Positions 8,785 to 16,216 are shown, numbered from the stretch's first letter. The stretch: 64,000 nucleotides of DNA from Oscillospiraceae bacterium (GCA_021768185.1 JAETNP010000007.1:16533-80532), one strand, 5' to 3'. Made by a program: numbers and translations. The notes: generated by a model not told the origin, from the letters alone.

Positions 8785-8816
8785 CAAAGGCACTATCCGC
8801 ACGGATAGTGCCTTTG
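8785..8816 (-). terminator. Intrinsic terminator of the leftward membrane-protein gene
   Basis: A perfect 15-bp stem (CAAAGGCACTATCCG and its complement) with a two-base loop, 18 bases past the stop of the gene ending at 8834, followed on the minus strand by a short T-rich run. It sits immediately next to repeat A. Confidence 0.7.
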
Positions 8817-8833
8817 CCGAGAAGTCAAAACAA

Positions 8834-9619
8834 TTACATCAGCTTGGTGGTATAATAGACCAGCTCCGCGAACAGCAGCACGCCCAGCACCCACATAAGG
8901 TAGTAGGAAACAGCCGGAAGAACCGCCACCAGCAGTACGCTGACCGCGGCGGCAGCCACGACAGCAAACACGATCCGGTAGTCACACTCCACGGAGAACA
9001 CCCGCAGCCCCCAGAGCTTGCCGCCGTCCTGCCTGGCCTTGTTCACCAGGAAGGCAACAGCTGCCAGCCCCAGCAGCACCACCACGCAGCCCACGATCAC
9101 CGGCACCCGCCAGTATTCGGACTGTGCGGTAGCGCCCCGCAGCCATACGCTGAACATAGCGCCGCCCAAAAGAACAGTGTTTACGGCACACTCGTGCTGG
9201 TAGAGCAGATAAATAAGAGCCAGCACCGCCAGGATGGGCACCAGGACACACATGGCGGTGACGCCCAGGCCGTTGCTGAAAAAGCGGGTCATGATCCAGC
9301 TGGATGCGAAGAAGAACGCGCCCACGCCGGCTACCCAGGTCATAATGGTGCGCAGTTTCTTTTCCTTTTTCTTCCAGATGGCCACTGCCGCGCCGGCAAT
9401 CAGCAGGACAAGGCCCACCCACATTGCTGCGTTCAGGAATTTATTCCACGCCAGAGTAGAGCCGATATTGGCAAAGGCAAAGCCCCGATAGGCCATGATG
9501 AGATAGCACTCGGCGGCCAGGCCCAACAGGAATACATAGTAAACGCGGTTCAGGGTGCGGTTGTCATGCTGTTCCCGATCCGCCCGCTTTTGACTGCTCG
9601 GTTTTTTTGTAGAAGACAT
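8834..9619 (-). CDS. Conserved hypothetical polytopic membrane protein
   Basis: A 261-residue protein that I do not recognise. A charged N-terminal tail (about 25 residues rich in Lys, Arg, Asp) is followed by seven or eight hydrophobic segments, including VYYVFLLGLAAECYLIMA, FLNAAMWVGLVLLIAGAAVA, ALIYLLYQHECAVNTVLLGG, VPVIVGCVVVLLGLAAVAFL and a final YLMWVLGVLLFAELVYY. A basic loop (WKKKEKKLRT) after the second segment suggests a cytoplasmic face by the positive-inside rule. No enzymatic motif is visible. It lies downstream of mreB on the same strand with a 150-bp gap, so cell-envelope work is possible but only by position. Confidence 0.8.
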   Translation of the reverse strand: MSSTKKPSSQKRADREQHDNRTLNRVYYVFLLGLAAECYLIMAYRGFAFANIGSTLAWNKFLNAAMWVGLVLLIAGAAVAIWKKKEKKLRTIMTWVAGVGAFFFASSWIMTRFFSNGLGVTAMCVLVPILAVLALIYLLYQHECAVNTVLLGGAMFSVWLRGATAQSEYWRVPVIVGCVVVLLGLAAVAFLVNKARQDGGKLWGLRVFSVECDYRIVFAVVAAAAVSVLLVAVLPAVSYYLMWVLGVLLFAELVYYTTKLM

Positions 9620-9771
9620 GTATCGAAACCTCCAACGGATAATAACGCAGGGAAAATCCTGCCAATGGCGGGACGCTGAAATATTCTAGCAGATTCCCGC
9701 CGGTTTTGCAAGAGAAAAACGCATTTTTGTAAAATTAGCCGGAAAGACGGGGGTTCAAACGCGCCGCGCCT

Positions 9772-10800
9772 TCAGTTGACTTGACGGCGGCGGGAGAGAT
9801 TGATGGTGCCCTCCTGCATGTCGGTGATCATATCCAGGCTCTTGCCGGTGCCTTCGGCCACGCAGGCGATGGCGTTCTCTGCCACGGCGGTGGCAATGCC
9901 CGTGCGGGAGGTGATGAGCTTGTCGAAGCCGGAGATCAGACTGCCGCCGCCGGTCATCATGATGCCGTTGGTGGACACGTCCGCCACCAGCTCCGGAGGC
10001 GTCCGCTCCAGAACGGCGTGGATGCTCTCCAGAATGGACTCCGTGGGCTCCTCAAATGCCTCCAGCATCTCGGCGGAGGACACGGTGATGGTCTTGGGCA
10101 GACCGGTGAGCAGGCAGCGGCCCTTCACATCCATGAAGGTCTCCTCCTCCCGGGGATAGACGCAGCCGATGGCGATCTTCATTTTCTCCGCCGTGCCCTC
10201 CCCCACCAGGATGTTGTGCTTGCGGCGCATATACTTGACCACGGCCTCGTTGAACTGGTCCCCGGCCACCTTGATGGAGGCGGACTCCACCACGCCGCCC
10301 AGGGAGATAACGGCAATATCCGCCGTACCGCCGCCGATGTCCACCACCATGTGGCCGTCAGGCTTGGTGATGTCGATACCCGCGCCGATAGCGGCAGCCA
10401 CAGGTTCCTCGATGAGGTACACCCGGCGGCAGCCGGACTGGATGCCCGCGTCCACCACGGCACGCTCTTCGACCTCGGTGATGCCGGAGGGTACGCAGAT
10501 GATCACCCGGGGTTTAAAGACCATGAAGCCCGCTACCTTGCGCAGAAACTCCTTGAGCATCCGCTCGGTCATGTCGTAGTCGGAGATGACGCCCTCCCGC
10601 AGAGGCCGGATGGCGACGATGTTGCCGGGGGTGCGGCCCAGCATCTGACGGGCCTCCTCGCCTACCTTCAGCAGCTTGCCGGTATTCTTGTCCATTGCCA
10701 CCACAGAGGGCTCGTTGAGGACGATGCCTTTATTTTTCACGTATACCAATACGGAAGCGGTTCCCAAATCAATGCCGATGTCTTTTGCAAATGCGCACAT
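9772..10800 (-). CDS. mreB: Rod shape-determining protein, MreB/Mbl actin homologue
   Basis: A 342-residue bacterial actin that guides cell-wall synthesis at the inner membrane. Motifs: phosphate-1 loop DIGIDLGTASVLVYVKNKG, GNIVAIRPLREGVISDYD, VEERAVVDAG, the phosphate-2 loop MVVDIGGGTADIAVISLGG and the adenosine motif GIMMTGGGSLISGFD. Length fits MreB/Mbl. The usual mreC and mreD partners are not next to it, so it is one of the stand-alone paralogues; which of MreB, Mbl or MreBH it corresponds to cannot be decided by eye. A consensus promoter lies between it and comF, suggesting separate transcription. Confidence 0.93.
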   Translation of the reverse strand: MCAFAKDIGIDLGTASVLVYVKNKGIVLNEPSVVAMDKNTGKLLKVGEEARQMLGRTPGNIVAIRPLREGVISDYDMTERMLKEFLRKVAGFMVFKPRVIICVPSGITEVEERAVVDAGIQSGCRRVYLIEEPVAAAIGAGIDITKPDGHMVVDIGGGTADIAVISLGGVVESASIKVAGDQFNEAVVKYMRRKHNILVGEGTAEKMKIAIGCVYPREEETFMDVKGRCLLTGLPKTITVSSAEMLEAFEEPTESILESIHAVLERTPPELVADVSTNGIMMTGGGSLISGFDKLITSRTGIATAVAENAIACVAEGTGKSLDMITDMQEGTINLSRRRQVN

Positions 10801-10866
10801 AGCTTTCCACCTCGTCAGTTGTCGATTCTATTTTGAGCAATTTTCTTGCGAGTACTCCGAATAACC

Positions 10867-10895
10867 ATTATACTAAGCCCGTCCAAATTTTGCAA
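10867..10895 (-). promoter_or_regulatory. Predicted sigma-A promoter for mreB
   Basis: On the minus strand TTGCAA (10890-10895), 17-base spacer, TATAAT (10867-10872), about 67 bases before the mreB ATG. Confidence 0.65.
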
Positions 10896-10917
10896 GCTCT
10901 TGGCAGGACTTTCTTTT

Positions 10918-11637
10918 TTAATTTTTACCAAAATCTTCCGCCTGAGATTCCGGTTTGTCCACTTTTCGGTGTCCCCCGGCCAGAGCGGCGCATACCACCC
11001 GTGCCGCGCCCGCCTCCATCAGCGCTCCAGCGGCGGAGGCCATGGTGCTGCCGGTGGTGCATACGTCGTCGATGAGCAGGAACCGGCGGCCCCGGACGCG
11101 GTCCGGATGGAGGGCGGCGTAAACGTCCTTTACGTTCTTCTTCCGGGCCTCAGGATCGTTCAGGGAGGACTGGGCCCGGGTGTGGCGCAGCTTTTTCAGC
11201 GTGGGCTCCGCCTTGACGCTCCAGGTTTTCGCGGCGGCCTCCGCCAGGAGGCGGGCCTGATCGAAGCCCCGCTGGAAATTCCTACGGCGGCTCACGGGGA
11301 CGAACGTCACCGCGTCAAAGTCCCCGCCCAACTGCTCGGCAGCGGCTTGAGCGATGTACCGGGCAAAGACCCGGGCCCTCCAGGACTTCTTCCCGAATTT
11401 CAGGGCGCGGACGCCGTCCCGGACCATATCTTCATAGTAGAGGGCGACGGCGCAGGGAAAGCCTTCCTCCCCGATGGCGGAGAGGATCTTCCCCTCCTCC
11501 CGATAGGGGAGGTTCTTTTCGCAGGCTTCGCATACGTCCCCTGGCTTCTCCAGAAGTCGGCCGCAGAAAGCACATTTCGGAGGGAAAAGGAGGTCCAGAA
11601 AGGCGGTGCGGCACTCATTCAGCAGACCGGTCATCAT
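10918..11637 (-). CDS. ComF family protein (phosphoribosyltransferase fold)
   Basis: A 239-residue ComFC/GntX-type protein. The N-terminal part (residues about 15-45) carries a zinc-ribbon Cys pattern, PPKCAFCGR and VCEACEKNLPY. The C-terminal part is a type I phosphoribosyltransferase domain with the PRPP loop FLLIDDVCTTGSTMASA. In transformable bacteria ComFC helps uptake or processing of incoming single-stranded DNA; elsewhere its role is unknown. The helicase partner ComFA is not adjacent. The start overlaps the stop of the upstream XRE gene by 4 bases (ATGA type), so the two are likely co-translated. Confidence 0.9.
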   Translation of the reverse strand: MMTGLLNECRTAFLDLLFPPKCAFCGRLLEKPGDVCEACEKNLPYREEGKILSAIGEEGFPCAVALYYEDMVRDGVRALKFGKKSWRARVFARYIAQAAAEQLGGDFDAVTFVPVSRRRNFQRGFDQARLLAEAAAKTWSVKAEPTLKKLRHTRAQSSLNDPEARKKNVKDVYAALHPDRVRGRRFLLIDDVCTTGSTMASAAGALMEAGAARVVCAALAGGHRKVDKPESQAEDFGKN

Positions 11638-11861
11638 TTCTGCTTCCTGCGGGGGTAGGGGCGGGGTTCGTCGGTCAGTTCCAGCATGTAATCAATGCTG
11701 GTTCCGTAATAGAGTGCCAATTTCTTTAAAATAGGAATTGGTATATTGGCGTTTCCGCGCTCATAATCCGAATAAGAAGACTGCGAGACCTGCAATAATT
11801 TTGCCAGCTGCCACTGTTTTAAATCTTTGTCCTCACGCAAAGCCCGTATCCGTTCCATCAT
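11634..11861 (-). CDS. Small XRE-family HTH regulator (XRE-1)
   Basis: A single-domain helix-turn-helix protein of 75 residues from the chosen ATG. The frame could start nine codons earlier, but GAGGTG lies 6 bases before this ATG. The HTH reads RIRALREDKDLKQWQLAKLL then VSQSSYSDYERG and SIDYMLELTDEPRP, the cI/Cro-like pattern. The tail DEPRPYPRRKQK is nearly shared with the second XRE gene upstream, so the two are paralogues. It overlaps comF and probably regulates its own operon; palindromes TTCCGATAA/TTATCAGGAA and ATCGGAA-A-TTCCGAT just upstream are candidate binding sites. Confidence 0.85.
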   Translation of the reverse strand: MMERIRALREDKDLKQWQLAKLLQVSQSSYSDYERGNANIPIPILKKLALYYGTSIDYMLELTDEPRPYPRRKQK

Positions 11862-11897
11862 AATGCTCACCTCAGAGACAGTATGCATTATGTGTAT

Positions 11898-11948
11898 TTC
11901 CGATAAGTCGATTTATCAGGAATCCCCATTTTTATCGGAAATTCCGAT
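11898..11948. promoter_or_regulatory. Candidate operators upstream of XRE-1
   Basis: Two dyads 11 bases apart: TTCCGATAA-N6-TTATCaGGAA (11898-11922) and a perfect ATCGGAA-A-TTCCGAT (11934-11948). They lie 37-87 bases before the XRE-1 ATG, a typical autoregulatory position. Binding is inferred. Confidence 0.45.
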
Positions 11949-12021
11949 TTTCTAAACGTGAGTTAGCCACCTCAAAAAATTGAGGCGGCAGAATTACTCT
12001 AAGTATAGCAGAAAGAATTTT

Positions 12022-12255
12022 CTACAACTTGTGTCCTTTGGTACGAGAGTAGGGGCGGGGTTCGTCGGTCAGGCCGAGGAGATAATCGACACTCGTTTGG
12101 TAAAAGTCAGCTAAACGGGCCAGCAACTCATCCGGCCACTGCTGCTTCCCGGTTTCCAGATAACTGTATTTCCGTTGTGTGATGCCGATTGCCTCAGCGA
12201 CATGCGCTTGCGTAAAATCGTGGTCTGTACGAAGGTCTTTGATTCTAATTTTCAC
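12022..12255 (-). CDS. Small XRE-family HTH regulator (XRE-2)
   Basis: A 77-residue HTH protein from a GTG start; the frame also allows a GTG three codons earlier, but AGGGTG lies 6 bases before the chosen one. The HTH reads RIKDLRTDHDFTQAHVAEA, ITQRKYSYLETGKQQWP and SVDYLLGLTDEPRPYSR, a cI-like repressor core with no ligand domain. It shares the LTDEPRPY tail with XRE-1 at 11634-11861. It has its own palindromic region upstream and is followed by a short GCCGCCTCAA/TTGAGGTGGC hairpin, so it may be transcribed with or separately from XRE-1/comF. Confidence 0.82.
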   Translation of the reverse strand: MKIRIKDLRTDHDFTQAHVAEAIGITQRKYSYLETGKQQWPDELLARLADFYQTSVDYLLGLTDEPRPYSRTKGHKL

Positions 12256-12281
12256 CTTAATCACCCTACCATAGAATAACC

Positions 12282-12322
12282 TAGATGAAAATTATCTAAC
12301 TCATGGCAGATAAATTTTATCT
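12282..12322. promoter_or_regulatory. Candidate operators upstream of XRE-2
   Basis: A dyad TAGAT-N7-ATCTA (12282-12298) and a perfect AGATAAA-T-TTTATCT (12308-12322), 27-67 bases before the XRE-2 start. Their sequence differs from the XRE-1 sites, matching two paralogues with separate specificity. Confidence 0.45.
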
Positions 12323-12357
12323 AAGCATAGGTGAAAATAGAAATATTCCAAAGAAAA

Positions 12358-12406
12358 GGCTCCCGCCCAAAGTGCGGGAGCCAAAAGTGCGGGAGCCAAA
12401 AGTGCG
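12358..12406 (-). terminator. Terminator of rplM-rpsI with tandemly duplicated arm
   Basis: On the minus strand GGCTCCCGC pairs with GCGGGAGCC and runs into TTTTCTTT, 37-61 bases past the rpsI stop. One arm is repeated in tandem: the 15-base unit (A/C)AAAGTGCGGGAGCC occurs at 12368-12382 and 12383-12397 and partially at 12398-12406, so two alternative hairpins can form. Confidence 0.75.
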
Positions 12407-12418
12407 AAGATTTGTTTG

Positions 12419-12823
12419 TTAACGCTTGCTGAACTGCGGAGCGCGACGGGCGGCCTTCAAACCGTACTTCTTGCGCTCCTTCATGCGAGGATCGCGGGTA
12501 AGCAGACCGGCCTTCTTCAGGATGGGACGGTTGTCGTCGCTGGCCAGCAGCAGGGCGCGGGAAATGCCGTGGCGCAGAGCGCCGGCCTGACCGCTGACGC
12601 CGCCGCCCTTGACGGTGGCGACGATGTCCACCTTGCCCTCGTTAGCGGTAGCCACCAGGGGCTGACGGACGATCATCTTCAAAGTGTCGAGGCCGAAGTA
12701 CTCCTCGATGTCGCGGCCGTTGATGGTGATGGCGCCGGTGCCGCCGGGATAGACCTGAACGCGGGCCACGGAGGACTTCCGACGGCCGGTGCCGTACAGA
12801 TAGGGTTTCTTAGACTGATACAT
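12419..12823 (-). CDS. rpsI: 30S ribosomal protein S9
   Basis: A 134-residue S9/uS9. It contains [38 protein letters not shown] and the invariant C-terminal tail [11 protein letters not shown], which reaches the P-site tRNA in the ribosome. It follows rplM by 14 bases, the standard bacterial pair, and is followed by a terminator. Length is normal. Confidence 0.98.
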   Translation of the reverse strand: MYQSKKPYLYGTGRRKSSVARVQVYPGGTGAITINGRDIEEYFGLDTLKMIVRQPLVATANEGKVDIVATVKGGGVSGQAGALRHGISRALLLASDDNRPILKKAGLLTRDPRMKERKKYGLKAARRAPQFSKR

Positions 12824-12837
12824 GTTCCTCTACCTCC

Positions 12838-13266
12838 TTATTCCGCGTAAAGCTCAGGCTTCTGGGCCTGCTGCTCGTGGGTTTCGCCGGCGTAGACGTG
12901 CAGGCGCTTGAGGGAATCCTTGGTGATGACGTTGCGGGGCATCATGCCGCGCACGGCCACGCGCATAGCCAGCTCGGGCTTCTTCTCCATCATGTCCTTG
13001 TACTTGGTCTCCTTGAGGCCGCCCACCCAGCCGGAGTGGGTGCGGTACATCTTCTGCTCCAGCTTCTTGCCGGAGAGAGTGGCCTTGGAGGCGTTGATGA
13101 CGATGACGTTGTCGCCGCAGTCGGCGTGGGGGGTGTAGGTGGGCTTGCGCTTGCCGCGCAGCAGGTCGGCGACGATGACGGCGGTGTGGCCCAGGGGCTT
13201 GCCGGCGGCGTCAACAACATACCACTTGCGGACAATATTGCCCTTGTTTGCCATAAAAGTGGACAT
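12838..13266 (-). CDS. rplM: 50S ribosomal protein L13
   Basis: A 142-residue L13/uL13, an early assembly protein of the large subunit. Motifs include KWYVVDAAGKPLGH, DLLRGKRKPTYTPHADCGD, NASKATLSGKK, YRTHSGWVGGLKE and VRGMMPRN. The ATG at 13266 has AAGGAG 9 bases upstream; an in-frame ATG four codons later is a weaker alternative. A promoter and a ~120-base structured leader precede it, in the position where Firmicutes carry an L13 autoregulatory leader. Confidence 0.98.
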   Translation of the reverse strand: MSTFMANKGNIVRKWYVVDAAGKPLGHTAVIVADLLRGKRKPTYTPHADCGDNVIVINASKATLSGKKLEQKMYRTHSGWVGGLKETKYKDMMEKKPELAMRVAVRGMMPRNVITKDSLKRLHVYAGETHEQQAQKPELYAE

Positions 13267-13274
13267 GGCTGTGT

Positions 13275-13390
13275 TCTCCTTTTTCCCTTCCCTCGATCAC
13301 GAAAGAACAGGAAGCGTCTCCTGTTTTCTCGTTATCGAAGGAAGTCTTGTATTTTTGCTCGAAATCAGGTACAATGGTCCCCAGCGAGCA
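13275..13390 (-). promoter_or_regulatory. Structured 5' leader of rplM-rpsI (possible L13 leader)
   Basis: About 120 bases lie between the promoter and the ATG. On the minus strand AACAGGA/TCCTGTT forms a hairpin stacked inside CGATAACGA/TCGTGATCG (one mismatch). Firmicutes often have an L13-binding leader here. The match is by position and stem plan only; I could not test the family consensus. Confidence 0.45.
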
Positions 13391-13396
13391 GATATA

Positions 13397-13425
13397 CTTA
13401 TAACACAACTTTTCTTTTCTGTCAA
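13397..13425 (-). promoter_or_regulatory. Promoter for rplM-rpsI
   Basis: Minus strand TTGACA (13420-13425), 17-base spacer, TATAAG (13397-13402). Confidence 0.75.
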
Positions 13426-13531
13426 CAGCGTTTTTATTTATCGGATGGAATTCTTTTGATATCTTTGGTTTTCTTTTGTTTTCTCTCGATATCTCTCTTC
13501 CGATTTTCAAATTTTCAGGAGAACAGGCCAT

Positions 13532-14257
13532 ATGCAGCATATTTTATCCCTGGTCCGCCGGTGCGTGGAGGACTACAATATGATTGAGGCGGGCGACACC
13601 GTGGCGGTGGGGGTCAGCGGGGGGAAGGACTCCGTGCTGACCCTGGCGGCGCTGGCGAAGCTGCGGGAGTTTTACCCCACGCGGTTTGACGTAGCGGCGC
13701 TGACCATCGACGCGGGAGCGCCGGGAACGGATTTCGGTCCCATTGCCAAGCTGTGCGAGGAGTTGGAGGTACCCTATCATTTGATTCCAGTGCCGATTTA
13801 TGAAATCGTATTTGAGTGCCGGAAGGAGAAGAATCCCTGTTCCCTGTGCGCGAAGCTGCGCCGTGGGGCGCTGAGCACGGAGATGAACCGTCTGGGGCTG
13901 AGCAAGATTGCCTTGGGGCACCACTATGACGATGCGGTGGAAACCATGATAATGAGCCTTTTTCTGGAGGGGAGGATCAGCTGTTTCCAGCCGGTGACAT
14001 ATTTAGATAGGAGTCAGGTAACGCAGATCCGGCCTCTTTTGTACGTTCAGGAGCGGGAGGTCCGGGGCGCGGTGCGCCGCCTGGGGCTTCCGGTCGTCAA
14101 GAATCCATGTCCCGCCAACGGGACCACCAAGCGGGAGGAGACGAAGGAACTGCTTCTCCAACTGGAGAAGCAGTTCCCCCAGCTGAAAAAGAAGATTTTC
14201 GGGGCAATTCAGAGGTATCCGCTGTATGGGTGGAGCTTGGAGGAGGAGCAGAGGTAG
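13532..14257 (+). CDS. TtcA-like tRNA 2-thiolation protein (PP-loop ATPase)
   Basis: A 241-residue N-type ATP pyrophosphatase of the TtcA/TtuA family, which uses an iron-sulfur cluster to insert sulfur into tRNA bases (2-thiocytidine in TtcA). The PP-loop is VAVGVSGGKDSVLTLAAL near residue 30. A conserved Cys pair, NPCSLCAKLRRG, sits mid-protein as cluster ligands, and a third Cys lies in VKNPCPAN. GHHYDDAVETM is the family signature. It is divergent from rplM and ends next to long repeat B. The exact modified base cannot be told from sequence alone. Confidence 0.88.
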   Translation: MQHILSLVRRCVEDYNMIEAGDTVAVGVSGGKDSVLTLAALAKLREFYPTRFDVAALTIDAGAPGTDFGPIAKLCEELEVPYHLIPVPIYEIVFECRKEKNPCSLCAKLRRGALSTEMNRLGLSKIALGHHYDDAVETMIMSLFLEGRISCFQPVTYLDRSQVTQIRPLLYVQEREVRGAVRRLGLPVVKNPCPANGTTKREETKELLLQLEKQFPQLKKKIFGAIQRYPLYGWSLEEEQR

Positions 14258-14262
14258 GAGGG

Positions 14263-15049
14263 CTTTGCCGCGCTCCGCGCGGCACGGGAGCCGGTTCTAT
14301 TTGCAGCCCCGGGGGCTTCTCGCCCAAGATTTTGCAACGGCCACATCGAGTGGCCGTGCAAAATTAGATTGTGCATGACCCCTCGATGGGGTCATTGCAC
14401 AATCGTGGACCCCTCGGGTACTTTTTGTGTGAACAAAAAGTACCCAAAAAGTCACTTAAACCTACGGTTTAAGAATCCCTTCTCGGTCCCGCCTGTTCGG
14501 CAGGGACCTCGGCGAGGGGTTGGCGTACATTGGCTGGAGATGAAGAGTTTCAGTGCCACGTGAACGACAGGTCCTACGGGCATCTAATCTAGTGGACTGG
14601 TAGTTGACCCACTCCGGCTGACGCCCTTTCAAAGGGATAGAGTCATCTGCGGTGATTCGGTTTAGCGGACAATCCTGCAAATTTGTACCCCGGGGAGTTA
14701 GCCCCGCTATACGGTAGGGGCACCGACAACCACGCTGCAATAGACGCAGAAGGGGAACGAAGCGGACGGCAGTCAGTTTAGGCAAAACCGGCTGTGCCTC
14801 GGGCGCAAAACTAATTACCCCCGTAATGAAGGAGGATTCTCAAGGAACGTAGTTCCTTGAGCGCTCTTTTGTTACTTTTCCCGCGCGGGAAAAGTAAGCC
14901 CCTGCCCCCGTGAAGCGCCGCAAGCGGCGCTTTTAGCGCTTGGCTCGCCATAGGCGAGCTGTCGGCTAAGCCCGCCGCAGGCGGGCCCACGGGCGAGGGG
15001 CGAATCTATACGATAGAAAAAGCGGATGCCGCCCCGCAGGGGCGGCAGA
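14263..15049. repeat. Long modular hairpin-bounded repeat, copy B (rearranged)
   Basis: This copy carries the outer modules in reverse order relative to copy A: it begins with a GCCGC/GCGGC hairpin, the GGGGGC end, GTACTTTTTGTG/ACAAAAAGTAC and TTAAACC/GGTTTAA hairpins, and ends with GGAGGATTCTCAAGGAAC/GTTCCTTGAG, ACTTTTCCCGCG/GGGAAAAGT and an outer GCCGCCCC/GGGGCGGC hairpin (15029-15048). Yet the recognisable half of its core (about 14690-14830, CCCGCTATACGGTAGGGG to GGGCGCAAAACTAATTA) points the same way as in copy A. The other core half is unrelated to copies A, C, D and E. Two further palindromes are nested at 14330-14402. No gene is seen in it. Confidence 0.85.
14330..14402. repeat. Two nested palindromes inside repeat B
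   Basis: Two adjacent stem-loops, GATTTTGCAACGGCCAC paired with GTGGCCGTGCAAAATT, then GATTGTGCATGACCCC paired with GGGGTCATTGCACAATC, interrupt the end module of repeat B. Half of the second one recurs at 52906-52930. Confidence 0.7.
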
Positions 15050-15060
15050 AAGGAACGGAT

Positions 15061-15738
15061 ATGTTTACTGGCTACTCAGAAAAAACCTTTGATTTTATGT
15101 GGGGCATCCGCCTCAACAACAACCGCGACTGGTTCACCGCCCACAAGCAGGACTACCTGGACCACCTCTATACCCCCACTATGGAATTAGGAAGAGAGGT
15201 CTACGATAAATTTATGGACAAGCACCCCAAATTGGACCTGAACCTCCATGTCTGCCGCATCTATCGGGACGCCCGCCGCCTCCACGGCCAGGGACCCTAT
15301 AAGGACCACCTCTGGCTCACCATCCGGCCGGAAAACGACATCTGGAGCCGCCAGCCCGTGTTCTGGTTTGAGATCACGCCGGAGGAGTGGAGCTACGGCG
15401 TGGGCTTTTGGAACGCCGACGCCCAGACGTTGGCCGCCATGCGCCGGGACATGGACCAGGACCCCAAACGGGCGGAAAAACTGGTCCGCAGGCTCAACAG
15501 GGACGGCCGCTTCGCCGTGCAGGGCAAGGATTATGTGCGGAAAAAGGGCGACGCCACACCGCTGCTGGTGGAGTGGTACAATAAAAAGGACATCTCCGTG
15601 GGAAGGTACTGCCCGGCGGATGAAGCGCTGTATTCCCATGAGCTGGTGGACATGCTGGTGGACGGATACAGCTTCCTGGAGCCGTATTATCAATACTTTA
15701 AGAGTTTCTGCAAGGCGGGGCTGGAGGATCTGAAATAA
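15061..15738 (+). CDS. DUF2461 family protein
   Basis: A 225-residue protein of the DUF2461/TIGR02453 family, function unknown. Signatures are the N-terminal FTGYSEKTFDFMWGIRLNNNR-type segment (FDFMWGIRLNNNRDWF), the central HVCRIYRDARRLHGQGPYKDH and FWFEITPEEWSYGVGFW. No membrane segment or signal is seen. The ribosome site (AAAGGA) lies directly after the outer hairpin of repeat B, so the repeat forms the 5' region of this gene. It appears to be a single-gene unit, since the next gene has its own promoter. Confidence 0.85.
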   Translation: MFTGYSEKTFDFMWGIRLNNNRDWFTAHKQDYLDHLYTPTMELGREVYDKFMDKHPKLDLNLHVCRIYRDARRLHGQGPYKDHLWLTIRPENDIWSRQPVFWFEITPEEWSYGVGFWNADAQTLAAMRRDMDQDPKRAEKLVRRLNRDGRFAVQGKDYVRKKGDATPLLVEWYNKKDISVGRYCPADEALYSHELVDMLVDGYSFLEPYYQYFKSFCKAGLEDLK

Positions 15739-15753
15739 AGACATAAAAGTGCC

Positions 15754-15782
15754 TTGCACAACGGACGTAATTATGCTATAAT
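15754..15782 (+). promoter_or_regulatory. Promoter for the Phd-fusion gene
   Basis: TTGCAC (15754-15759), 17-base spacer ending TGC (extended -10), TATAAT (15777-15782). The ATG at 15809 follows an AAAGGAGG site. Confidence 0.7.
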
Positions 15783-15808
15783 TTTGTCCATAGAAAGGAG
15801 GCCTTTTT

Positions 15809-16216
15809 ATGCCGCAGATCAGACCAATCACTGACCTGAGAAATACGACGGAAATATCCGAGCTTTGCCACGCAAAAAACGAACCGATTTTCATCACAAA
15901 GAACGGCTATGGCGACCTGGTGATTATGAGTATGGAGACCTATGAAGCGCTGCTCAAGTCCCCTATAAGGGAGCACCCCGCCAAGGAAGCGGAGGGAATG
16001 TGTTTTCTGACGGAGCAGAGTCCTATCTGGGCGGGTATGCTGGCCGATGTCCTGCGGCAGCACGGTGTGCCTTTTGTTCAGGAAAGCTCACTGGGTGCCG
16101 GGCTGGCTTCCAAGATGGGATCTCTCTCGGAAACCATTCGCTTTTTTGTACCTGCGCCCTATCTCACCCCTGCAAGCGGCTTAGTTGAGGAACTGTTTGC
16201 AAAGGAAACGGAATGA
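15809..16216 (+). CDS. Phd/YefM-type antitoxin domain fused to a DUF2007-like domain
   Basis: A 135-residue protein. Residues 1-50 read as a Phd/YefM antitoxin N-terminal DNA-binding domain (RPITDLRNTTEISELCH, PIFITKNGYGDLVIMSMETYE). Instead of the usual toxin-binding tail, residues about 60-135 (FLTEQSPIWAGMLADVLRQHGVPF and VPAPYLTPASGLVEELF) resemble the DUF2007/putative signal-transducing domain found as a small alpha/beta module. No toxin gene is adjacent: upstream is DUF2461, downstream is convergent tatD. It has its own promoter and ends at a bidirectional terminator. The C-terminal family call is by pattern and less certain than the Phd part. Confidence 0.75.
   Translation: MPQIRPITDLRNTTEISELCHAKNEPIFITKNGYGDLVIMSMETYEALLKSPIREHPAKEAEGMCFLTEQSPIWAGMLADVLRQHGVPFVQESSLGAGLASKMGSLSETIRFFVPAPYLTPASGLVEELFAKETE

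Noticed and set aside
8431..8802. Short ORFs inside the long repeats that share peptides such as LTAVRFVPLLRLFQR and GLRIPHFLISFAPEAQSV among copies
   Set aside because: The similarity reflects the DNA repeat. The frames break at different places in each copy, have no ribosome site, and the substitutions follow stem pairing, not codons.
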